Below, piece by piece: positions 1 to 6,643 of a stretch of 9,331 nucleotides of DNA. The stretch is taken from the NCBI RefSeq assembly GCF_934632265.1, contig NZ_CAKTYH010000079.1, positions 1-9,331 of the forward strand, read 5' to 3'. Both the position numbers and the translations under genes were made by a program. The notes beneath the pieces are model-generated. The model saw nothing but the letters and a program-made list of their open reading frames with translations, had not been told where the DNA came from and did no database searches. Origin of the DNA: an uncultured Senegalimassilia sp. (GTDB lineage Bacteria > Actinomycetota > Coriobacteriia > Coriobacteriales > Eggerthellaceae). The first letter of the stretch is position 1, and each line of letters begins with the position of its first letter.

Positions 1-44
1 AGAGGCCCGCAGGGGGCTAAACCCTGCGGGCCTCTCTGCGTTTT
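1..44 (+). terminator. Rho-independent-like terminator hairpin of an upstream gene
   Basis: A perfect 14-bp inverted repeat (arms 1-14 and 22-35, loop GGCTAAA) begins at the first base of the window. The stem may therefore extend further to the left than can be seen. Four T's (41-44) follow five bases after the right arm, a weak U-tract. It most likely ends a plus-strand gene lying outside the window, but it could serve a convergent gene on either side. Hairpin stability supports the terminator call; the poor T-tract lowers confidence. Confidence 0.65.
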
Positions 45-144
45 GGGGGATGCTAATGTATGGCAAGATGTGAAATCTTATCTGGATTTGGGGTCGGTAT
101 TGAACTAGCTTTGGATGTCGTGCTTGCTGTTACCGAATTGTGTA

Positions 145-173
145 TGAACTGTGGAGGGTAAGTCGACTATACT
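145..173 (+). promoter_or_regulatory. Candidate promoter of the universal stress gene
   Basis: TATACT at 168-173 is a good -10 hexamer (5 of 6 to TATAAT). The best-placed -35, TGAACT at 145-150 with a 17-base spacer, is poor, so the call rests on the -10 and on position. Transcription would begin near 180 and give a leader of about 67 bases before the ATG at 248. The rest of 45-247 shows no gene or strong structure and is visibly more AT-rich than the flanking coding DNA. Confidence 0.4.
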
Positions 174-247
174 TCAGGTTAGGGATTGGAGTGATTGCTC
201 GCGATTTTGCGGTCTGCTGATTCGGACTGCAAGGGAGGAGATTCATT

Positions 248-679
248 ATGGCTGTGGATAAGATGCTTGTTGCATTTGATGAGTCTGAGGGCTCGAAAAA
301 GGCGTTGGCGACTGCATCGGAATTGGCTGTCGCTAATCCGAACGCCCATATCAACCTTGTGTATGTGGTGCCGATTCCCATGTTGAACTCTGATCAAATG
401 GCTAGCTTCCAAAGCATTTTGGACTTGATGATCTCTGATGGCGAGGATTTGTTGGCCGCTGCCGCCAATGATATGGGCGATGATGTTGCATCTCGTACGG
501 ATTCGCTCCTGCTGACCGGCACCAACCCTGCTAGCGAAATCCTTCGACTTGCCGATCAGCGTGACTATGACATGATCGTTATCGGCAACAGGGGTCTGTC
601 CGGTTTGAAGGAATACACGGGCAGCGTTAGCCACAAGGTGCTTGCTGGGGCAAAGGTTCCTGTACTGGTCGTTAAATAA
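248..679 (+). CDS. Universal stress protein, UspA family (single domain)
   Basis: This is a cytosolic nucleotide-binding stress protein of 143 residues, the usual length for a single Usp domain. The N-terminal strand LVAFDESEGSKKAL (residues 7-20) carries the family aspartate (D11). GTNPASEIL (91-99) and IGNRGLSGLK (112-121), followed by GSVSHKVL (125-132), form the phosphate-binding region typical of the ATP-binding Usp branch. The usual spacing is G-2x-G-9x-G-S/T. Here, G113-G116 and G125-S126 are separated by eight residues, one fewer. A strong ribosome binding site (GGGAGGAG, ending at 240) lies 7 bases before the ATG. The gene is monocistronic, with its own promoter candidate and a terminator just after the stop. 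Its codons are less GC-rich than those of the neighbours, which may reflect high expression. Family assignment is secure; the physiological trigger is unknown. Confidence 0.93.
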   Translation: MAVDKMLVAFDESEGSKKALATASELAVANPNAHINLVYVVPIPMLNSDQMASFQSILDLMISDGEDLLAAAANDMGDDVASRTDSLLLTGTNPASEILRLADQRDYDMIVIGNRGLSGLKEYTGSVSHKVLAGAKVPVLVVK

Positions 680-707
680 TTCCAAGGCAATTCGAGGATG
701 GTTCAAT

Positions 708-742
708 TGGCCGCTTGCGCGTATTCGTTGGCGGCCATTTTT
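708..742 (+). terminator. Rho-independent terminator of the uspA-type gene
   Basis: The arms TGGCCGC (708-714) and GCGGCCA (731-737) form a 7-bp GC-rich stem with a 16-base loop. Five T's follow immediately (738-742). It lies 29 bases after the stop of the universal stress gene and points the same way. The convergent methyltransferase ends at 871; the 743-870 gap shows no second clear hairpin for the minus strand. Confidence 0.8.
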
Positions 743-870
743 GACGCTCTCAAATTAAAATAGGACATGGTTCGTCGAACTCTTATTGACGGTGCGCAAC
801 AGGGCGTATCGATTTGTGGTGCTTCTTCCAGGCGCGTGGCCGCGCTCCTGCGTGAGGACTGGGGGATTTG

Positions 871-1722
871 CTACTTTGCGCGCAGTTCCCAGAATGCTAC
901 GGCGCTTGCTGCTGCTACGTTGAGGCTGTCAACTCCGTGGGCCATGGGGATGCGCACGGTGTAGTCGCACTTTGCGATGGTGCTGGATGCCAAGCCGTCG
1001 CCTTCGGTGCCTAGCACCAGGGCCAAGCGTTCCTCGCTGGCCAGTTGAGGGTTGTCGAGGGAAACCGAATCGTCGGACAGCGCCAGCGCGGCGGTCTTGA
1101 ATCCCAGGCTGTGCAGCAGCGGGATACCGTCGTGGGCCCAAGAGCCAGCTCCTGTAGCGCCGGAATCTGCGCCGATGCGGGCCCAAGGCACCTGGAACAC
1201 GGTTCCCATGGATACGCGGACTGCTCGGCGATAGAGCGGGTCGTAGCAAGCTTGCGTGACGAGCACAGCGTCGATGCCGAGCGCTGCCGCACTGCGGAAG
1301 ATGGCTCCGACATTGGTGTGGTTCGTGATGTCCTCGAGCACGGCTATTCTTCGGGCATTGCGGCAAACTTCCTCAACGCTTGAGGCGATGGGGCGTCGGA
1401 ATGCTCCGAGTGCGCCACGAGTGAGCTCGAAACCGGTCAGCTGTTTGAGCTGACCATGGGGAAGGATAAACACCGGTAAATCGAAATCTGGATAGCGTTG
1501 CTCGATTTGCTCGATGATAGGTTGCATACCGGGAAGGAATTTCTCCTCCATCAACAGCGACAGCGGTTGCATGCCGCCTGCGACGGCGCGCTCGATGACC
1601 TTCGACGATTCGGCGATGAACATGCCTTTCTCGGGTTCGAGCTTGTTTCGCAGCTGCACCTCCGTTAGACGCGCGTATGCGTCAAGGCGGGGATCGTCTA
1701 TGGTGCTGACGTTGATGATCAT
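871..1722 (-). CDS. TrmH/SpoU-family RNA 2'-O-methyltransferase (SPOUT class)
   Basis: Probable S-adenosylmethionine-dependent ribose 2'-O-methyltransferase acting on rRNA or tRNA in the cytoplasm. From the chosen start it has 283 residues. Residues ~25-110 resemble the substrate-binding domain of SpoU enzymes. The three knotted-domain motifs follow in order: NHTNVGAIFRSA (134-145, with N134, G139 and R143, the expected catalytic arginine), LVLGTEGDGL (235-244) and IPMAHGVDSLNVAAASA (258-274). The start is the ATG at 1720-1722 because AGGAAG lies 8 bases upstream. A longer in-frame TTG start at 1758 would overlap the probable -10 element (1758-1763), so it is rejected. The exact substrate (a 23S rRNA guanosine or a tRNA position) cannot be read from the sequence. 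The gene stands alone, convergent to the stress gene and divergent from mazG. Confidence 0.9.
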   Translation of the reverse strand: MIINVSTIDDPRLDAYARLTEVQLRNKLEPEKGMFIAESSKVIERAVAGGMQPLSLLMEEKFLPGMQPIIEQIEQRYPDFDLPVFILPHGQLKQLTGFELTRGALGAFRRPIASSVEEVCRNARRIAVLEDITNHTNVGAIFRSAAALGIDAVLVTQACYDPLYRRAVRVSMGTVFQVPWARIGADSGATGAGSWAHDGIPLLHSLGFKTAALALSDDSVSLDNPQLASEERLALVLGTEGDGLASSTIAKCDYTVRIPMAHGVDSLNVAAASAVAFWELRAK

Positions 1723-1757
1723 GAGCCGTTCTTCCTGTTCGGTGTTGCCTAGGGTCA

Positions 1758-1763
1758 ATAATA
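1758..1763 (-). promoter_or_regulatory. Candidate -10 element for the RNA methyltransferase gene
   Basis: On the minus strand TATTAT (reading 1763 to 1758) matches 5 of 6 bases of TATAAT. It predicts a start near 1752 and a leader of about 30 bases containing the ribosome binding site. No convincing -35 hexamer is seen at 16-18 bases. Confidence 0.4.
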
Positions 1764-2063
1764 CCCGATAGCCGCATCAATGTGGGCTATGTGCGCGGAA
1801 CCTGCAGCTTGGCGTGTCGTCAAGGCGCGGCGGGTTGGTAGAGAGCGATGGAGGAACAAAGCTCTTAGTTAAGTCAGTGGGTGGAAAGGCGAGTGCGGTC
1901 CTTCGGGGGTTTGGCTGCGGGGCATCGTGGGGAAACGGGTCAAATTCCTTGGGTGCTATGGGACGTCTTGCCGTAAATACGGGCGCGACGCTCGAGGTTA
2001 GGCGGCTTCGTCGCGTTGGAGGGTATACTCTTCAGCAAACGAAACTCGATAAAGGAGCATGGT
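1764..2063. other. Divergent intergenic region between the methyltransferase and mazG
   Basis: The full gap (1723-2063) holds the methyltransferase leader and -10 at its left end, and the mazG -10 and ribosome binding site at its right end. Between about 1790 and 2020 I see no convincing gene. An open frame at 1814-2083 starts with GTG, has no ribosome binding site, has Gly/Arg-rich low-complexity content and runs past the mazG start. I also found no long inverted repeat, tRNA-like fold or terminator. The stretch is G-rich on the plus strand. Confidence 0.5.
2024..2029 (+). promoter_or_regulatory. Candidate -10 element for mazG
   Basis: TATACT lies 34 bases before the mazG ATG, which places the transcription start near 2036. 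The same hexamer occurs before the stress gene (168-173) and hlyIII (7277-7282). The -35 region is poor; TTAGGC at 1999-2004 would need a 19-base spacer. Confidence 0.4.
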
Positions 2064-2966
2064 ATGTCGGCATCGCAACATGAGAATGCGCTTGAGCGGG
2101 CGGCGCATCCTGAGCAGCATCCCGCATTCGACCAGTTCGTGGCCACGATATCGGCGTTGCGAGCCCCAGATGGCTGCCCATGGGATCGCGAGCAGACGCA
2201 TTCGTCCATTGCCCATAACATGATCGAGGAAGCCTACGAAGCGGTCGATGCCATAGAGACGGGCGACGTTGCCCATATGCGCGAGGAGCTGGGTGACGTG
2301 CTGTTGCAGGTGGTGCTGCAAAGTCAGATTGCAGCCGATGCGGGCGAGTTCGATATCGAGGATGTTGCGGCGGACGTGGATGCCAAGATGGTCAGGCGCC
2401 ATCCGCACGTGTTCGGGAATGAGGCGGCAGCTGGCGCATCCGAGGTATTGAACCTGTGGGATAAGGTGAAGCTTCGGGAAAAACAGGCGGCCGACCAGGC
2501 TGGTGAGGAAAGCGGAGACGAACCGCCGGCCGGGTTGCTGGATGGCGTGCCGGTGAGCTTTCCGGCTCTGATGCAGGCGCAGAAGATATCGCGCAAGGCG
2601 GCTGCGGCCGGATTCGAATGGGAAACGCTCGAAGATGTTTGGGGCCAGGTGCGAAGCGAGATCGATGAGCTGAACGAGGCATACGACCAGGCGCCGAAGG
2701 CGGCCAACGGCAAGGTCGAAGGCGACCCTGAGGCAATTGCCCATGTGGAGGAGGAGCTGGGCGATGTGCTGTTCAGCCTGGTCAACGTCGCTCGTCGTAT
2801 GGGCGTGAACTCCGAGAACGCGCTGCGGGCAAGCTGCCGCAAGTTCCGTACGCGCTGGTCTGCCATGGAGCGGTCTGCGTTTGAGCAGGGCGTACGCCTT
2901 GAGGATATGACCTGCGAGGAGCAAAACCGCTTGTGGGAGCAGGCGAAGGCCGATTTGCGCAAGTAG
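2064..2966 (+). CDS. mazG: Nucleoside triphosphate pyrophosphohydrolase MazG
   Basis: House-cleaning enzyme that hydrolyses (d)NTPs, including aberrant ones, to NMP plus pyrophosphate. It has 300 residues with two MazG repeats. The first carries CPWD (38-41), the metal-binding glutamates of MIEEAYEAV (53-61), EELGDVL (74-80) and VRRHPHVFG (110-118). The second carries EIDELNEA (199-206), EEELGDVLFSLV (229-240) and ALRASCRKFRTRW (253-265). This resembles the stand-alone E. coli enzyme; there is no N-terminal tetrapyrrole-methylase fusion of the Bacillus YabN type. The linker (about 137-160) is acidic and unusual in composition. The start is the ATG at 2064 because AAAGGAG lies 6 bases upstream; an in-frame upstream start at 2016 would overlap the probable promoter. 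In E. coli MazG lowers ppGpp, which makes the neighbouring alarmone synthetase noteworthy. Confidence 0.93.
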   Translation: MSASQHENALERAAHPEQHPAFDQFVATISALRAPDGCPWDREQTHSSIAHNMIEEAYEAVDAIETGDVAHMREELGDVLLQVVLQSQIAADAGEFDIEDVAADVDAKMVRRHPHVFGNEAAAGASEVLNLWDKVKLREKQAADQAGEESGDEPPAGLLDGVPVSFPALMQAQKISRKAAAAGFEWETLEDVWGQVRSEIDELNEAYDQAPKAANGKVEGDPEAIAHVEEELGDVLFSLVNVARRMGVNSENALRASCRKFRTRWSAMERSAFEQGVRLEDMTCEEQNRLWEQAKADLRK

Positions 2967-3074
2967 GCGCGATCGCCTGAACGGGAGACAGACTGTGGTA
3001 ACGGAACGGTAAGAAAGCCCTTGCCGCTCTGTAAACCTGGCTATCCCTGCGGTACCATAACTTCAATCAATAGC

Positions 3075-3111
3075 ACGCGCCGTAAGCCGTTAGGCCTACG
3101 GCGCGTATTTT
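3075..3111 (+). terminator. Strong hairpin plus T-run between mazG and the alarmone synthetase
   Basis: ACGCGCCGTA (3075-3084) pairs perfectly with TACGGCGCGT (3097-3106). One A.C mismatch follows, then three more pairs (3086-3088 with 3093-3095) closing a GTTA tetraloop. ATTTT (3107-3111) follows directly. It has all the hallmarks of an intrinsic terminator for mazG, 108 bases past its stop. Because no clear promoter is visible between the hairpin and the next gene, it could also act as an attenuator controlling read-through into the synthetase. Confidence 0.8.
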
Positions 3112-3143
3112 CAATGCGCGAACTGCGTGAATCGCGATTACGT

Positions 3144-3160
3144 CGCATCGGCAAGATGCG
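3144..3160 (+). other. Small stem-loop just before the synthetase ribosome binding site
   Basis: CGCATC (3144-3149) pairs with GATGCG (3155-3160) around a GGCAA loop. It ends three bases before the AAGGAG ribosome binding site at 3164-3169. It may stabilise the messenger or influence ribosome access, but a 6-bp stem can occur by chance. Confidence 0.35.
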
Positions 3161-3176
3161 GAGAAGGAGCAAGCTG

Positions 3177-3953
3177 ATGAGTACGACCGGTGAACCCTCG
3201 ACCGAAGCCGCGGAAAGGCTGCAGGGGCGTACAGTGGAGGACAACGCTGCAAAGCAACTGCCCGTTCCGAATGTGCCCGACCTTTCGGCGTTCGATATGA
3301 ACGGGAATCTGCATATGACCTCCGAGAGCATGGAGAAGCTGCATCAGGCTAGCGTGGAGACCCAGTCGATTATGCAGAAGTATCGGGCCGCTATGAGGGA
3401 GATGCAGGTGCGCCTGGAGATTTTGGACCAGGATCTGAACCTGAAGAAGCATCGCAATCCCATCCACCATATCGAAAGCCGCTTGAAGACCCCTGCGAGC
3501 ATCTATGAGAAGATCGGGCGCTACGGGTATGAGGCAACGCTTGAGAACATGGAGCGTTACATTCTCGATATCGCCGGCATTCGCGTGATCTGCCCTTATA
3601 TCCAGGACGTGTACAGCCTGTTCGAGCTGCTCAATCGCCAGGATGACCTTGAGATCGTGAAGGTGAAGGATTATATTGCCGCGCCGAAGCCGAACGGGTA
3701 TCGAAGCCTTCATGTTATCGCGCGCATCCCCGTGTTCTTCATGGATAAGAAGGAGTCCATTCCCGTGGAAATCCAGCTGAGAACGCTGGCCATGGACTTC
3801 TGGGCAAGCTTGGAGCACGATTTGAAGTACAAAGCCGTCAGCGAGGTGCAGGGCATCGATGCCAGCAGCGAGCTGAAGGATTGCAGCCGGATCATCGAGG
3901 AAGTCGAGGCCCGCATGCAGGTGCTGGCGGGCGCCTTGGAGCCTGAAGGGTAG
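3177..3953 (+). CDS. Small alarmone synthetase, RelQ/YjbM-like GTP pyrophosphokinase
   Basis: Predicted to transfer pyrophosphate from ATP to GDP or GTP, making (p)ppGpp. The protein has 258 residues and only a synthetase domain, with no HD hydrolase, TGS or ACT part. RelA/SpoT-synthetase signatures are in order: SRLKTPASIYEKI (101-113), DIAGIRVI (131-138, with D131 and R136), KDYIAAPKPNGYRSLHV (164-180) and EIQLRTLAMDFWASLEH (198-214, with E198 in the catalytic position). This layout matches Firmicutes RelQ (about 211 residues). The extra length is mostly an N-terminal extension of about 45 residues, hydrophilic and probably disordered (PVPNVPDLSAFD at 29-40). The start is the ATG at 3177, with AAGGAG 7 bases upstream. 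A longer TTG frame from 3021 would read through the terminator hairpin and is rejected. The next gene starts 5 bases after the stop. Confidence 0.92.
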   Translation: MSTTGEPSTEAAERLQGRTVEDNAAKQLPVPNVPDLSAFDMNGNLHMTSESMEKLHQASVETQSIMQKYRAAMREMQVRLEILDQDLNLKKHRNPIHHIESRLKTPASIYEKIGRYGYEATLENMERYILDIAGIRVICPYIQDVYSLFELLNRQDDLEIVKVKDYIAAPKPNGYRSLHVIARIPVFFMDKKESIPVEIQLRTLAMDFWASLEHDLKYKAVSEVQGIDASSELKDCSRIIEEVEARMQVLAGALEPEG

Positions 3954-3958
3954 TTGCC

Positions 3959-5386
3959 ATGAAGCGTTACGTTACGGACGCGCATAACACGCTGTCCCAA
4001 GATGAGCTGGGCTTCGTGCGCAATCCCAATGCCGAACTCAACTTGATCACCTGTCGTCCCGATGTGGCGTATCAGCGCATCTCGGGGTTCGGCGGGGCGT
4101 TCACGGAGGCGGCGGCCAACGTGTTCGCCTTGATGCCTCCCGAGCTGCAGGACCGTTTTCTGCTGCTGTGCTTCGGGGGAGCGAAGGATGGCGATCCGGC
4201 AGCCGGCGGAAATGCGTACAGCTTGTGCCGCACGCACATCCAGAGCTGCGATTTCGCGTTGAGTAACTATTCGTATGTGCGGCCTTTCGATTCCGGCTTG
4301 CGGTCGTTCACCATAAGCCGCGACAGGCAGCTGCTGCTTCCGTTCATCAAGTGCGGGCTTGCGGTGAACCCGCAGCTGCAGTTGTTCGCAAGCCCTTGGA
4401 GCCCGCCGGCGTTCATGAAGACCAACCGCCGCATGAACGGCGGAGGGAAGCTGCGTCGTTCGCAGTATGAGGCATGGGCTGAGGTGCTGGCGAAATATGT
4501 GGACGCGTATGCTCGTGAGGGCGTGCGCATAAGCCGCATGAGCGTGCAAAACGAGCCTATGGCAAGCCAAGCGTGGGATTCGTGCCTGTTCAGCGCGGAG
4601 GAGGAGGCTCAATTTGCGGCGGCGTATCTGCGTCCGGCGCTGGATGCTTCGGGCCACGGTGACGTGAAGCTGTTCGCCTGGGATCACAACACCGACAAGA
4701 TATTGTCGCGCGTTCAGTCCACCTTCGGGGCGTCGGTGAGCCAGGCGGGGAAGCTGCCTCTTGCCGCCGCCGGCTGGCGAGCCGAGGGCACGGTCGCCTC
4801 TGATGCTTTTGCGGGCGTGGCGTTCCATTGGTATGCAGGCGATCATTTCGAGCAGGTGGACGAAGTGGCGCGACGCTGGCCTGACAAGGAGCTGCTGTTC
4901 ACCGAAGGCTGCGTGGAATACACGCGCGGTGAGGATCGCAAGGCCACGCAGGAACGCAAGGCCGAGCAGTATGCGCATGCCGTCATAGGCAGCCTGAACG
5001 CAGGCGCTGCCGGATTCATCGATTGGAACCTGCTGCTCAACGAGAAGGGCGGGCCGAACCATGCCCGCAACTTCTGCGAGGCGCCGTTGATGTACGATCG
5101 CGACAAGCGCGAGCTGGTGGCAAACCGGTCGTTCTTCTATATGGCGCACTTCTCCCGTTTTGCGCCGGTGGGATCGCGTCGTTTCCTGACGTCCCGGTAT
5201 ACCGACGACCTGGAGACCGTGGGCTTCCTGCGTCCCGACGGGTCGCGCGCGTTGGTCGTGCTGAACCGTCATGCCAGGCCGCGAAAGTTCCTGGTGTCGG
5301 AAGGGGAGTTCACGGCGGAGTGCAAGGCGGCGGGGCATAGCATAACCACGTTGGTGTGGAATGAGGACGAGGTACGCGATAAGTAG
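3959..5386 (+). CDS. Glycoside hydrolase family 30, glucosylceramidase-like
   Basis: Retaining beta-glycosidase of 475 residues covering the catalytic barrel and a short C-terminal beta domain (about 398-470). Family signatures are ISGFGGAFTEAAA (41-53), SCDFALSNYSY (96-106), SPWSPPAFMKTN (145-156), VQNEP (196-200, acid/base E199), HWYAGDHFE (290-298), FTEGCVEY (314-321, nucleophile E316) and IDWNLLLNEKGGPNHARNF (354-372). These fit the GH30_1-like branch that includes beta-glucosidase and glucosylceramidase activities; the natural substrate is not predictable. No signal peptide or membrane segment is present, so it should be cytosolic and act on imported or internal glycosides. Its ribosome binding site (GAAGGG, 3945-3950) lies inside the end of the alarmone synthetase gene, which strongly suggests co-transcription. 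No terminator follows; the next gene begins 81 bases later. Confidence 0.9.
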   Translation: MKRYVTDAHNTLSQDELGFVRNPNAELNLITCRPDVAYQRISGFGGAFTEAAANVFALMPPELQDRFLLLCFGGAKDGDPAAGGNAYSLCRTHIQSCDFALSNYSYVRPFDSGLRSFTISRDRQLLLPFIKCGLAVNPQLQLFASPWSPPAFMKTNRRMNGGGKLRRSQYEAWAEVLAKYVDAYAREGVRISRMSVQNEPMASQAWDSCLFSAEEEAQFAAAYLRPALDASGHGDVKLFAWDHNTDKILSRVQSTFGASVSQAGKLPLAAAGWRAEGTVASDAFAGVAFHWYAGDHFEQVDEVARRWPDKELLFTEGCVEYTRGEDRKATQERKAEQYAHAVIGSLNAGAAGFIDWNLLLNEKGGPNHARNFCEAPLMYDRDKRELVANRSFFYMAHFSRFAPVGSRRFLTSRYTDDLETVGFLRPDGSRALVVLNRHARPRKFLVSEGEFTAECKAAGHSITTLVWNEDEVRDK

Positions 5387-5412
5387 GTTTTCGCCATCGT
5401 TTCAAGCTGCCC

Positions 5413-5443
5413 TTGACCTGAAGTGCGCTCTAGCCTTTACCAT
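5413..5443 (+). promoter_or_regulatory. Candidate promoter for the iron-sulfur aldo/keto reductase
   Basis: TTGACC (5413-5418) matches 5 of 6 bases of the -35 consensus. With a 17-base spacer the -10 is TTTACC (5436-5441). With a 19-base spacer TACCAT (5438-5443) fits better. The reductase may therefore be transcribed on its own as well as by read-through from the GH30 gene. Confidence 0.45.
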
Positions 5444-5467
5444 CGAATGCAACGAGAGGAGCATTTG

Positions 5468-6595
5468 ATGACTGCAAGCAACACTACCGTGCCGAAGCTC
5501 GGCTTCGGCTGCATGCGCTTTCCGCTGACCGACCCCAAGGACGTCACCGCCATCGACATCGACCAGGTTAAGGAGATGGTCGACCTGTTCATGGACGCCG
5601 GCGGCACGTACTTCGATACGGCGTTCGTCTATCATGACGGGCATTCCGAGGTGGCGTTGCGCGAGGCGCTGGTGGGGCGCTATCCGCGTGAGAGCTTCAC
5701 CATCGCCACGAAGTGCCTTGCTTGGGCGCTGCCCGATGCCGAAACCGCCAAGGCTTGCCTGAATACCTCCCTTGAGCGCTTGGGCACCGACTATGTGGAC
5801 TATTATCTGCTGCACAACGTGGGCGGCGAGCGCACGAAAAAGTTCGACGACTTCGGTTTGTGGGAATGGGCGCAGGAGATGAAGGCCGCTGGCAAGATCC
5901 GCAACGTGGGCTTCAGCATGCACGACGGCGCGGAGACGCTCGACCAGCTGCTCAACGAGCATCCCGAAGTGGACTTCATCCAGCTGCAGGTGAACTATCT
6001 GGATTGGGAGAGCCCTGTGGTGCAATCGCGCCGCAACATGGAGGTTGCCCGCAAGCATGGTAAGCCGGTGGTGATCATGGAACCCGCGCGCGGCGGCCGT
6101 TTGGCCGATCTGCCGGCGGCCGTTGCGGCGCCGCTGCTTAAAGCGCGCCCGGATCTGAGCCAGGCGTCGTGGGCGTATCGCTTCTGCTACAACCAGCTCG
6201 GCGTCCTCACCGTGCTTTCCGGCATGTCCACGCCCGACCAGGTAAGGCAAAACGTCGCCGAATGGCACGAGCACGGCGGAGCGTTCTCCCCGGAGGAGCA
6301 GAAGGCGCTCGATGCGGCGTGCGAGGTGCTGGCTTCCGTGCCAACGGTGCCGTGCACCAATTGCCGTTACTGTGTGAAGGACTGCCCGCAGCAGGTTGCC
6401 ATTCCCGAGATCATGAACCTGCTGAACCTGGAGGTTCAAACGGAGAACACCGAGTTCGCCAAGCAGCAATATAGCTGGCAGGCGGCGCCGGGCCGTGCGA
6501 GCGACTGCATCCAATGCGGCGCGTGCGAGGCCATGTGCCCGCAGAGCATCGACATCATCGAGCAGCTGGAGAAGGCTGCCGAGCATTTCGAGTAG
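5468..6595 (+). CDS. Aldo/keto reductase with C-terminal 2x[4Fe-4S] ferredoxin domain
   Basis: Oxidoreductase of 375 residues. The barrel (about 1-270) has the aldo/keto reductase tetrad: D50 in YFDTA, Y55, K82 in IATKC and H116 in YYLLHNV, plus GKIRNVGFSMHD (142-153). The tail carries two ferredoxin-type motifs: C296/C299/C302/C306P and C347/C350/C353/C357P. This matches the iron-sulfur branch of the family common in strict anaerobes, where electrons probably pass between the clusters and the NAD(P)H-type active site. The carbonyl substrate is unknown. There is no signal peptide, so it is cytosolic. The start is the ATG at 5468 because AGGAG lies 6 bases upstream; an in-frame start at 5423 falls inside the promoter candidate. 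A 17-bp terminator hairpin follows 9 bases after the stop. Confidence 0.92.
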   Translation: MTASNTTVPKLGFGCMRFPLTDPKDVTAIDIDQVKEMVDLFMDAGGTYFDTAFVYHDGHSEVALREALVGRYPRESFTIATKCLAWALPDAETAKACLNTSLERLGTDYVDYYLLHNVGGERTKKFDDFGLWEWAQEMKAAGKIRNVGFSMHDGAETLDQLLNEHPEVDFIQLQVNYLDWESPVVQSRRNMEVARKHGKPVVIMEPARGGRLADLPAAVAAPLLKARPDLSQASWAYRFCYNQLGVLTVLSGMSTPDQVRQNVAEWHEHGGAFSPEEQKALDAACEVLASVPTVPCTNCRYCVKDCPQQVAIPEIMNLLNLEVQTENTEFAKQQYSWQAAPGRASDCIQCGACEAMCPQSIDIIEQLEKAAEHFE

Positions 6596-6604
6596 GGGTT
6601 TGTG

Positions 6605-6643
6605 GAACGGGCCCGAAGGCGTGCATCGCCTTCGGGCCCGTTC
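6605..6643. terminator. Long terminator hairpin between convergent genes
   Basis: The left arm (6605-6621) and right arm (6627-6643) pair perfectly for 17 bp around the loop TGCAT. The hairpin lies 9 bases past the reductase stop. The T-tract is poor on both sides (CGCTTTCG on the plus strand), but the stem is very stable. It sits between the reductase and the convergent YqeY-like gene, so it may act in both directions. Confidence 0.75.

Noticed and set aside
767..964. Small plus-strand open frame after the stress gene
   Set aside because: It overlaps the 3' end of the methyltransferase gene on the other strand, has no ribosome binding site and shows no family features.
1814..2083. Possible small gene of 89 codons upstream of mazG
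   Set aside because: GTG start without a ribosome binding site, low-complexity Gly/Arg content, and overlap with the mazG promoter, ribosome binding site and start.
3021..3176. Longer TTG start for the alarmone synthetase
   Set aside because: It would translate through the terminator hairpin at 3075-3111 and has no ribosome binding site. The ATG at 3177 has a well-spaced AAGGAG.
3710..5338. Antisense open frame of 542 codons on the minus strand
   Set aside because: It lies opposite the GH30 gene, which has full family signatures. The antisense product is His/Arg/Gln-rich with no recognisable domain, as expected from GC-biased codons.
5402..6586. Antisense open frame of 394 codons on the minus strand
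   Set aside because: It mirrors the aldo/keto reductase gene and has Leu/His/Arg-rich composition with no motif or ribosome binding site.
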